Under the pieces are notes generated by a model. The model was not told the DNA's origin. It saw only the letters and a list, made by a program, of their open reading frames with translations, and made no database searches. This document shows positions 1-12,100 of a stretch of 64,000 nt of DNA, piece by piece; the stretch's first letter is position 1, and each line of letters starts with the position of its first letter. Origin of the DNA: Ascidia mentula (lineage: Eukaryota; Chordata; Ascidiacea; Phlebobranchia; Ascidiidae); contig OX387200.1 of the NCBI GenBank assembly GCA_947561715.1, positions 19,532,501-19,596,500 of the forward strand, in the 5' to 3' direction. Position numbers and translations under genes: made by a program.

Positions 1-103
1 TTACGGTCTTTTGGTCTTGATCTATTGACACTCAGTTCGAAAGGATTTGAAAAACTTAAATCAATTTAAATTGTCCTTTTTAACACATAAACTTATTTTT
101 CAG

Positions 104-3100
104 GTTACTGGATGTCCCCTAGGATTGTTAAAAGGACTACAACTTGTGCAGCCAGTGCAAACTGGGAACCTGACCCAGAAACATTTTATTGTCATGGTAG
201 CAAAAATAACATATCCAATCTTGTTGTGTTTTTGATTTGCAGTTTTGTTGTTTGCAGAAATCCGCTGTCCAGATCCTGGTCCTATTCCTTTGGCAACATA
301 TTACATTGCAACCAATGACGTGCGTTACCAAGCCATTGTTGTGTAAGTTTGGAGATGTTGTACAATGATGTTGATAATTGCTCAAATGTGTTTTGCCATA
401 AAGCAATTCAAACACTGAGCAAGTGAAACAGAAAATTATTCTTACTGCTACACTTGCATGTACATCGATATCACAATGTTCTGCTGTACCTTATGCTCTG
501 TGTTAAATTTTTAAAAACTTACTTTTTGAAGAATATTTACATAATTTACCTAAGTAATTGTTTTGTGTGTTTGATTGCTGCAGCTTGCAGTTAAAGGAAG
601 AGGATGTTCAAGAAAGTAAAACGATTTCACATCTCCTAGCAATATCTTTCCATGTACTTCAATTGTACATTAATAAATCTTATCCAGCTAATGTTCATAT
701 TATGTAACTTTAAACCTTTTTTAAAAAACATTGTTTTCTTGTACAGGTATACCTGTAAAAGTGGTTATTGGTTTGAAAAAGGTCAAACTGAGATAGGATT
801 AAAGTGTAACGAGAATGGGACGTACACTCCTGATCCAGCTGTGACTACATGTGTTGGTAAATGTTGTGCAAGCTGTGCTCTTTCTGTTGCGCATGTGTTA
901 ATCATTATTACCTTACACAGCTGTAACTTGTGAATCACCTGAGCCGTTGCACAATGCAGAAGTTGTGCCGTCAAGTCTTAAAGAATACCCAGAAGGTGAT
1001 AAAACCATCTATTTAATTTTTACTTTGTTGTTTAAACGTTGTTTTTAAACATAGATAATAAACTAATGCTACTTTTATTCTTAATGCATTTTTGTGCCTA
1101 ATATTTGTAAATTCCACCGCTTTTAAGGTACAAGTGTTGCTGTACGATGTCTTGAAGGCTTTTGGATTGAGCCAGGCAAGGTTTCACAAAAAATAACTTG
1201 TATGATTGATGGTGAATGGAAACCAAACTTACAAACAATTACATGCACTGGTATGTGTAATGTTGGAGAAATTCTCAAATTTGTTTTTGTGTTTATAAAA
1301 CTACCATAGACACCACAAAAGTAGCTTTTATTTTGGTAATTGTTTTAACTTTTCAATAAAAGTCATTGCTGTTTTTTTTTGTTATGCAGTAAATTTGTTG
1401 TAGTAAAATATTTTACCAATACACAGTAAGTTATATAACTAACATTGGATTGGTTTGACTCAAGCACCACAGGAGGTAAAAAAATCATCGATAAAAAGTA
1501 ATATTTCTCAATGTTAGCAGACCTTTTTTGATGCTGAAGTGGCCACAGACCCACTGAGCCAATTGTCTAATTTTAAAGTATTACAAAGTCAAAACAGCAT
1601 ACACTTACAGTGCACCACACGCATGAACTGCAAACCTGTGTCTGTATAATGCACAAATGTAGTGTAATACGTGTATTCCATGTTTAAATAACCATACTTT
1701 TGCTCTTGCATCATAACTTTTGATGTTTTATGTAAAAAGTATGCCCAAAACAAAGTATGTTCATTACTATCCACCTATTATCTTTCTTGTCCAATTTGTC
1801 ACTGCAGTAATGTCCAGTTTTTGTAAAATGGTACTTATAAATATAAATCATATCGTTGTATCGGTGCTTTGCTGGTTCCGTGGTAAAAACTGACATAGAG
1901 TTGTTATTTTTCAGAGGTTTATTGCCCAGCACCATACTTTATTGCAAATGCAACAATTACTGGTACAGGGCTATCAGGGGGAAGCACCCGCAATGTGACA
2001 TGTGACAAAGGTTTTTGGTTCAATCAGAGATATGTGGAGAGAGCTACTGTAATTAAGTGCAACTCCACTTTTGGAGCTTGGGCCCCGAGAGTTGCTTGCA
2101 AAGGTTTGGTATATTTTAAGTTGATGATCCAAATTTATCTTAAGACAACGGTTTGTGTTTTGCCAGTTCATTGATAATGCTGAATAAAAATAAACATTGT
2201 GCAGATGTTATTTGCCATATTGATAAACTGTAATGTGGCTGTAGAAACAGCATTGTGTCTTCAATTCTGTCAAGTGTTTTTCACTGGCTCTTTTCAGCAT
2301 CTCAGTGTCCTGATCCTGGAATAATAGAAAATGGGATGCGCTTCACAACTGCTCCCTCCTTTACCTACCTTGAAACCGTATTGTATCGATGCCAGGAAGG
2401 ATACGAATTTGCTAATGCTGATTTAAAATCAGGCCTGATAACCACTTGTCAGGATTCCGGATTATGGTTGCCTTACCCTCTAGACCTACAGTGTGAACGT
2501 GAGTGTGCAAGTAGCTTCCTTGTTACCACATTACTACTACAAGCCATTTGTTATTTACTCGGACGTTTCGGTCGTTGTCGATCCTTATCAGGACAATGTG
2601 CGTAAATGCAAAAAGCAAGTATAGGAAGGCATGAAAAGTATGTTATTTTTTGCCAGAAGTGCTTGTGAGTTTATCGAATAAGCCATTCTTAATTTTTGTT
2701 TCTTACAACATGATTAGGCTTATGAAAGATATACAAATTATTTCCAAAATCTTGTACTCAGTTATGATTAAATTGTTTTTTTGTTTGATTTCTGCCAAAC
2801 TAATAAAACATTTTCAGGGGGTTATTCTCGAAGAAAGTTGAAATACATGGAAATTATAAATTGCAATCTTTATCCTTGTACTTCCAGCCAAAGTTTGCAA
2901 CTTCTCTGTTCAATTCTACCATTTTGGGGAAATCATCTTTCCTGACAACTACAAGCACAATGGAGTTTTTCATAAAGGTGACATTGTCACCTTGAACTGT
3001 ACTGAAGGTCATTGGGTATTGCTAGAGAGAGGTTACTACTTATTGCCTTTTGAATGCAAGGAAGATGGACTTTTTCACCCAAATCCATTGTATGCGGAAT

Positions 3101-6100
3101 GTGCTGGTAAAGTTATTGAGACAATCTTTTCTGCACATTTTAAGTTAAGATGTGTAATGCTTTACTTAAAAAGTTTCCAAAAATTCTTTTTTTTCTGTAC
3201 TTGGTAAATGTGGATGCTAATTTATTTTATAATGGTAACAATTTTCTGCAATGGGTATATTTTGAACAATATTATTTTCTGCTTTTTTGTAGCAAATAAG
3301 AGAAACTGAAGCCTTTTTTGCAGTAATCCAATGTCCAAACCCTCCTGTGATACCTAATGCTTTATTGTCGGGCACAAAAACCAACTTTAAGTCAACCATA
3401 TCTCTGGATTGTGTGGATGGTTTTGCACTACTTGAAACTAAACCACCAACCACTCATTGGGATCTGACGTGTGAAGTTGATGGAAAATGGAGTGTTGACT
3501 TTGAAAACATTGCATGTCATTGTAAGTTTAACTATTGTTGTGGGTAATTTTTTTCTCATTTCTTTTATTTATTTGTTTTTGCTTTCTTGTCAAAAATGTG
3601 TCTATTTGTGTGTTTTTGTACAGATTGACCCCAATATTTTACAGTTGTAACCTGTGATCTACCAAAACCAGAGGAAAATGCTTTTCTTTACATTGAGGGC
3701 ATTGGCTACAAGGACAAAGTGACATATGAATGCAAAAAGGGAATGTGGGTAGCACGGGACATTTTTTCCATAACTGCAATATGTCATGGCAATGCAACAT
3801 GGAGTAAGGGTCCACCTCGATGCCAAGGTAATCCTCTTTTGTCTTTTTATTTCTTGTGCTCATGTTAAGCTTAGGAGCAAATGTTATTTCTTGATATTAG
3901 CTGCACCGATTGTGGACCCAAAAGTAATTGATAAGTCTGTTACAAAAAACTTTTGATTTTCTATTAAAATTAAGAAGACTTTTCACCAGAAAAGTTACCT
4001 TACATTAGTAGTATATGATACTGTTTAATTGTAATGTTTGTTTTTCATATGGATGCTTTATGCATTGAGTAATAAATTTATGAATAAGATCTCCTAGGCT
4101 CTATCTGTGTGTTTTATGTCCAGTGGTGGAATGTATTGATCCACAAACAATTATTGATCATGCAAACTTTATTGGGAATTCATATGCATACCTCAGTTTG
4201 GTGACCGTTAGATGTGATGGAGGCTACAGAACTCCTTCCGGTCGAAAACATGTTACTATAAGGTGTTTGCACACAGGAAAATGGGATATTGATGAGAAAA
4301 ACTTCACATGTCAAGGTTTGTGACTAATTATTTAGGTTTGCTTCTTTGAAGGTGCTGTTGCCAATTGTCTAACATGTTGAAATTGGTTTAAAAATGGCGG
4401 AAAATGTAAGCTATTATACTTTTTGCTCAGAAATTACTTGTCCTTCCTTACCAGCAGTCTCCAATGCAGTGCTTGGTAATGTAAGTTATGCCAGAGGTTC
4501 CGCCGTTACGTATTTTTGTAATGAGGGTCATTATGCAAGAAGAAATGTTAAAGAGTTTCAAGTTGTTTGTGCTGAGACCGGTCTTTGGTATCCAGACCCA
4601 GGGTATCTCAAGTGCCTACGTAAGTAGTCTAACTGACAATGTTGTATCATGAATTTGGTTACCCTAAAAACCTTCCTGCTGGCATTTGACTGACTTAAAA
4701 TTTGTGCATTTAAATTGCTTATGTAATATAAACGGTCATTAAAAAAAAAATTTCTCCTGTTACTTTAACATAAAAGTAACTGGAAATACTACTGGTAAAA
4801 TATATCACCAACACAAGAAATTAAATAATTTTCTTTTGAGCTGATAATGATTTTAGGATTTTTCTTTTTTGTTAGCGTCTACATCCTTCTCATGCGAACC
4901 ACCGACACCCATTGAAAATGCGAACATGGTTGCAGAGAGTTTTACCTACAAATCTATTGTGTATATCACATGTGCATCTGGTTACTGGTTAACACCTGGA
5001 GTTTACTCTGATCAGTTTGTGTGCGCTTTTAATGGAACTTGGATCCCAGACCCTTCAACTATACAGTGTCAAAGTGATTTATTGTCTTTCACATTTTCGT
5101 TTTTGTGCTATTCATACACAATTATTCATAACAAAATTATATATGACTTAACAAAAAAATGAATAGTATGATATTAAATATAAATCTGTTTTTAAAATAA
5201 CAGTGATTGGATGTGAATCCCCACCAAACCGACCCAACTCAAAGTACATTGGATCAAGCTATGGCTACAATTCAATGTTGTTGATACAATGTGATCAATC
5301 ATACAGAATAGCACTGGAAAATGATGACGGTGTAAGTTTTTTCAACCTTTGCTACAGTCAACTTAATGTATCATTACCAACTCAATTTTTGTCAAAACTG
5401 TGTGCTTAAAGAATGAAAAAACTGGATCAATTTTTAAGCCAAAGGCTTTTGGCAGGCTGTCGATCACGCACTGTATCGATGTTATTATATGTTAAATTCT
5501 ACAAAGCGGTCTGTGGATAGCTCAGATGGTGGATGTTTATGGCGAAAATGTATTTCGCCTTAAAAAGGCATCATCAGCTTCTCCAACTTATTCAAATACA
5601 CATAGTCATTTTGTCTAAATTGATTTTCTTCCTCACAAAAAAACATTTTTTGCTCGATGGTTTATTTTTGGGATTTTAACAAACCATGGCAATATTACTG
5701 AAAATTTGTGCATGCAGAGCGAACAGGAAACACAAGAGAAAAGTTGGCCAATATATTGCAATGCAAATGCGGCTTGGGAAAGAGATCCAAACTCTGTTCA
5801 CTGTCAAAGTAAAGTTGGAAATCATTATTCTATACCTAAGACTGATTATTAACTTTATTTTCATTAAGGACACTTTTGCGGCAAGATTAAAGTTCCCTCA
5901 ATGATGGTCAACACCACCAACGCAGATGTAACAAACATTGGTTCTCGGATAGCATTAGAATGCTTAGAAGGAATGCAAATGCAGCAGGGAATTACAACTG
6001 CTCAGATTTATTGTCTTGAAGAAGGAGAGTGGTGGCCAGATGTGAAACTACTTGAGTGTCATGGTTAGCAATACTAAATTAGCCTGACAAATGTTGCAAA

Positions 6101-9100
6101 TGTTTTTTGTGATTTGTTTGGTAAAACTACTGAAGTTTATTAATAATCAAACTCACGCATTGCCTGTGATGTGTTTAGTAGTTGCCAAAGTCATACAATA
6201 GCAACAAAAAAAGAAGCAATATATAAACATCAATTTCATACCTACATCAAAAAAGCGATAAGAATGTATTACTTATTCAGTAGTGAAACATCCCCATAAG
6301 AATATTTGAAAAGTATTTGGACAGAGGCTGCTGTTAGTAAAAACACACTATTCCAGATATTGTTTGTGGGTTCCCCAACCAGCCATTGCATGGAGTGTTT
6401 GTCGGATCCCACACATCTTACCAAAGTTCAGTTATTTACAAATGTCAAGAAGGTTATAAGTTGTTGGTGGGTGGGCAATATCACTCAGAAGTACAACTTA
6501 CATGTAGCGATAATGGGAATTGGGAACCAAGTAACATGATTCAAGACTGCATTCGTAAGTTAACAGGGAGTTTGAATCAATTTAACTGCAGTTTCTGATT
6601 ATGAATTCCTTTAAAATCATGTTAAGTTGTCTGGTAAAATAATTACATTGATAATCTTTCGGCCCAAACTCTATGTGACATGTTGAATGATTTTGTAGCA
6701 ATTGTCTGTAAAGACCCTGGTTTTCTTCCGGATACAACAAGAATGCCAGCAGAACTTTTCAAAGCTTTTTCACTCAGGGCTGTGGTACACTTCACTTGTG
6801 TGGAAGGTGTGTTTAGTTGGTGTTTTGTAGAGTAACCGACTTATAGAAAATCTGAAATGGTATTTACATTTTCTTGGTGTATGTAAATCTGTATTAATGC
6901 TCCGTATCTGTTAGCAACAATTTGTTTAGGATATTGGTTTCAAGAAAATGAATACACAAAAGAAATAACATGCACAAGCAATGGAAGATGGGACCCAGGG
7001 CCAGCATCTGACTTACGGAAGTGTCGAGGTACAAATATGTTGCCCAGTCAATAGATGTCATATGCACAACCGGATAAGAGATGCTTAATTTTTAAAATTT
7101 TTATCTATAAAAGACAAATTTTATTTTTCTCAGTCGAAACCTATGCACATTTTTCAAAAAAGTTTAATTTTTCTTAAGCTGTAACTTGTTGGCCTCCACC
7201 TACTTTGCCACACACTGCAAAGCAACCGGATTGGGTGGCAAAGTCCTTTTACCACCATGGCGATCTAGCTATGTATCGATGTAAAGATGGAAAAAGGTTT
7301 AACAATCCACCAAAGAAGGGGAAATACCATTTAATCCAATGCCAACCCAATGCAACATGGTCCTCTTTTCTGAATAACTTGAGATGTGAAGGTGACCATT
7401 TCAAAGTTTTAAATTTTGTTTAGTTTTGATTTGAAGTTGTCAGTTTAAATTTGCAAACTCTGACAAGTGTGTTTAATTTCATGTTACCATAAGAATTAGT
7501 TTGTGATCTTCCATTGTACAAAGACCAGAAATTACTAAATCCCAAAATTTTAGTTTTGAAGGTGATCTGCATTGAAACACATACAGACTGTTTATTTGTT
7601 TGTAAGAAAATAGTTACTGAGGCTAATCACTTGTGATGAGGCCCTAACATTAAATAAATGTATATTAAAAAAATGAATGCCGCTGCATTTGACACAACGG
7701 AGCACAGAGAGTACCTCTGCTTTTTTTACAAAATAATGTGCAACCAGAGTGGGGAAATGCCAGTAAGAGCAGCTGAGTAATTGTCCTGCAACAGATTTTG
7801 ACCTTAATGTGTTGACAAGGTCTAGGGACCAAGTTGCATATTTAAAGTTTAAGTTAAAAGTGGTATTTTTGTTTTCAAATTCAGATATTTATTGCAAACT
7901 GCCGGACCCAATTCCCCATTCGACACTTCAATATACCGGAGATTTGGTGGCAGGATCACAAATAACCGTCACTTGCAATAAAAGATACAAGTTATCAACA
8001 AGTAAATCAACACTTCAAACTTCTTTCCAATCGAAATGCAGCAATGTTGGAATATGGGAACCTGATCCAAGAGAACATCAGTGTGAAGGTAGTTTTTTAA
8101 TTGCTCAGAAAATAAATAATTTTAAATGCTTTTGACTAAAGGAGTTCCAAAGGCCAAGTTCTCTCCATATTTTTTGTTGTATTTTATTTAGTTCGCATAA
8201 AGCTAGCCACTTGAAATGAAAGCTTAATTGTAATTGGTATTGTCAGTTAAGTTTACCAAAACAACATGTCTATATTTGTATGTCAGATACTAAGTTTTGT
8301 ACCATAAAATATGTGACTTGAAGGGTAAATAAAAGCAATATCATTGTTTAGATATTACCTGCCCAATGCCACCCTATACAGTTCCTCATGCTTCAAAACG
8401 TGGAACTGATTACCTTGCCGGACATGCTGTTACATATGCATGTGACGATGGTTATCTTGTCTATGGGTTGTCTAAGTTTCAAGGATTACGTTATTTTATG
8501 ATCGAGTGTCAGGACAATGGAACTTGGGACCTTGATGCTGCAACACTCAGTTGCAAAGGTATTGATATTTGTTGTGCTTGATTGCCTATATTTGACCTTG
8601 GATTTCCAAACTGGTTGTGTAGAACTGCAAAAAATGAAGAAGTCCACAATAAAAAATTTTAGATGTTTAATTTTGCTCAGAAACAAAATTATGTGTGTTA
8701 AAGCAGGAGGTTATGCATTTAATTCAATTTATTAAAAGAAATACAACCACATGTGAAAGTTAATGAAATGTTTTTGTTTAATCACAATTTCTACAATTAG
8801 CACTGCAATGTGGTGCACCGTTGAATGTCCTCAATGCAATCATTCAATATGTGGGGAAACATTATGATGCTGAGGCAAGATATTCATGCAATGAAGGACA
8901 TGTTTTCGATCAAGCAACTAATCCTTATACAAGGGAGTTTATAAGCAAGTGCTCTGTTGATGCAACTTGGGTTCCAAACCCCAAGTTTATGCAATGTTTA
9001 CGTGAGTTCCTGTTAATATAAATGCATGCCTTCAAACTTGACACTTTGCTCCAGGGTGGCCTTATAATTGCAATGTAGCTAAGTGTTTTTCAACCATATT

Positions 9101-12100
9101 TTTAAGCATTTGATTGCGGGAGACCAGCAAAGGTTGCTCATTCAACTTTGGAGATTTCTTCCTTCATTTTTGAGTCAATGGCAACATACACATGTGATAA
9201 AGGTAAGACTACACTGAAACTATGTAATTGGTTTTAAGTTTCCAGGCAAAAACTTGACGTCTGAATGCTGGCTGATGTGAATTGTTACTGAAACTTACCA
9301 CCTGATGTAGTATATATATAGGAAAGGCCACGAAAGGATTTTATTATCCCAACCTTTTCTAGGATATGTTGTTGACCACGGAGAAGAGGGCTTTAACTCT
9401 GGAAACAGACCTCTTCCGAACACCATCAACATTTTGTGTCATTCTTCATTTGCCTGGTATCCTAATACACATGAAATCAAATGTGTTCGTAAGTAGCCCA
9501 ATGTTATTCAACAACAAAAAGATTATTATGCATTGATCATAGGCTATAATTATTATTGACCAAGTAATTATAATCTGAACACAAATAGCAGTTCGTTTTG
9601 GTAATTGCTACCTTTGTCATATACTGTTATACCTTTACTTTGGGGCTGTGAAATCTTTTAAAGTTTCTTAATTTACTTTTCTTGGTTGCTTTTTATTGAA
9701 AAACCTTTAAACATCACACTATTGTATGCATAGGGATACAGTGCCCAATGCCTGTCCGACCCATGTACGGGTACATTGTTGGTGGAGAAGTCAATGCCTA
9801 TGGAAGAAAAATCTTCCGATACCTGGATGTCGCCAGTGTTTCATGTGGGCAGGGATATCAACTTACAGAGCGACAGAAGTTCTTGAAAGCCACATGTGGT
9901 GCTGATGGAAACTGGAACATCAATCTTACCCAAGTTGTTTGCTCAGGTGTGTGAGTAATTAAAATCATGACTCAGGTATTTGCAAAGACACTTGTGCTTG
10001 GCATGTACCAAAATGCTGAATAAGTTCTCCCATCTCAGTAGCTTATATCAAAAACTATTTCAGTTCACCTCAGGACTGTATAATTATTAAAAATCTTTAT
10101 TTTTATGAGCTCAAGGAAATGATGTTAAAGTCCCAAAAAAACAATTGGACTATCCTGGTTTTAATGCAAACTGTTTTTTAAATTGACAAAAAATCCTGGT
10201 TAAATGCAAACATCGTTTTTAGATTAATGCTGTATTTAATGCAAACTGATTTTGTTGACAGCTTTGCAATGCCCAAAACCTGAAAAGAAAGGGTTTGCTA
10301 AACGCCAGGGTGAAGATAACAGTCACATGTCTACAGTTACATATACATGCGATGAAGGGTATATCATCGAGCCTGGTGTGACAAGAATCACATCCCAGTG
10401 CAATGAAAACGCACAGTGGATTCCTTCAATATCTTTTGAATGTCAAGGTGATTAATGCAAGTTACTTTTTGTGAAATTTAGCAGGAAACAAATGATCTTC
10501 TTTGAGAAATGGGTATGTATTTTACGTTTAGCAGTAGTGGCCTTACTACCAACAACTTTCAGTAAAAAATATTCCCCCTCCACTCTAGAATGTGCAATAA
10601 CACTAAAAAGACATGTTGCAATAGCAGACAAAGTGCTGTCAATTCATTTTCGTTTATCACATCACTAGTCGCTGCATGCATGTCTATTAAATTGTTCAGC
10701 AACGAACATCAGCATTTATGTCACAATAAGTTTTGGATAGTAACAACCCCAGAGGGAAACTTCCTGGATTTTCTGCCTTATAGTGCCTTATCTGGTGGTA
10801 ATAAACAATTGTCATTTATCTGCAGTTGCCCAATGCAAATATCCCGGCAACATTGACCATTCTACTCCTGGCAGTGTGACCAACAGTTACAGTGTAGGCT
10901 CATCTATAAAATACACATGCACCCAGGGATATTACACAGCTAGAGAAAAAGATGCTATCGGTAACTGGTTTGCCAGCTCAGTCCAAGAAACATCAGTAAC
11001 ATTGACTTGCACTGCCAATGGCAATTGGAATCCACTTAAAAGAGATGTATATTGCACAGGTAAGCCATCACTTTTTAGCATGAACACATTCAAGAGATTT
11101 AATTTTTTCTACAAAAAGGAAAAAATTAAACAGCATTGCACCTGAGGAAAAATATTTTAAACTAAAAAGATTCGCAGCAAGAGCTAAGTAGGATATTATC
11201 ATTTTTTTCTCTTGTTGCATAAGTAAACAAAAAGCCTTCGGAAAAAAAGTGTAGACAACCAAGCACCAATTCAGATACAAATTCAAAATATTAATAAAAC
11301 ATTTGCAGACAAATTGACGCCAGTGACATTAAGTTTGTTGTCGGATGAAAGTGCTGAGGAAAAATTGATTCTGTCACCAGTTGCAAGTAATTACCCTGTT
11401 TTTCTGGGAAGAATGCAAACCGGAAGATCAAGCTCCACTATCAATATGGATTGTGAAGACTCACAGGTGTGTTCATAGTAAAAACCTGTTGGAAATGAGG
11501 AAATCAAATTTGTGTATGTTGTGTGCAAAATAAGCCATATTATTGCAAAGCTGCAGACAGGGTGTTTACATGCACTGTTTCGACCTGTAAGGTCTCATCA
11601 GTGCAGCTGTTGAGTGGCACTGTGCTAGCTTTTACACTAGCAGGCAGACTAGTCTCAACTTTGTGGTACCTTTCGGTCAACGTTGATCTGCAGGGTACCC
11701 TATACTGAGTACCGAACAACAGAGACGACGAACCACTGTGGTGCGCACTATGGCCAAATTTGTGTATGTTTATTAATTTAAAGAAAAATGTGATGTGCAT
11801 GTTCGGTGCAATAATATAGTTTTGAGCAAATGGTTTAGTTTGCAACCAGAAGTCTTGGATTGTTGCAAATGTCCTTTTGGACCTTTTTATCTACAATTTT
11901 CTTGTGATATGTTTTATTTAAGATGTGGGCCATGAGAGACCAAGGCAACTGGCTTCCTTTGTCTGAGTTTAACATCAGAACTATCCATGTAGCTGCTATC
12001 ATTCCGGATACTGGTGTTGAATGCAATGTTGAGAAAGCGGTTGATGGTGAATTCAACACTTACTGGATGCCAGTTGAGGTGAGTCCCAGTAATTGTTGTT

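Larger units (their letters stand above)
104..11059 (+). other. CCP/sushi module array (22 complete plus one partial)
   Basis: Each module has four Cys, a V-x-C-x-x-G-Y/F/H core around Cys2 and a C-x-x-x-G-x-W step at Cys3. Many end in W-x-P-[DN]-P before Cys4. Sixteen of the 22 complete modules are single exons that start and end in phase 1. Six are split: those at 258-856 (just before Cys2), 921-1250, 5204-5808 (after Cys2), 6699-7028 and 9107-9488, plus the partial first module, whose upstream half is outside the window. The split after the Gly of the Cys2 motif recurs in 104-196, 921-1250, 6699-7028 and 9107-9488. Symmetric 1-1 exons explain how the array could grow by exon duplication. 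An aromatic Trp right after the Cys2 Gly-Tyr (GYW, GFW, GHW) is common here. Confidence 0.9.

Noticed and set aside
5505-5535. tRNA-like box A (TAGCTCAG-x-TGG)
   Set aside because: No box B within the expected distance and no cloverleaf, so neither a tRNA gene nor a clear tRNA-derived SINE.
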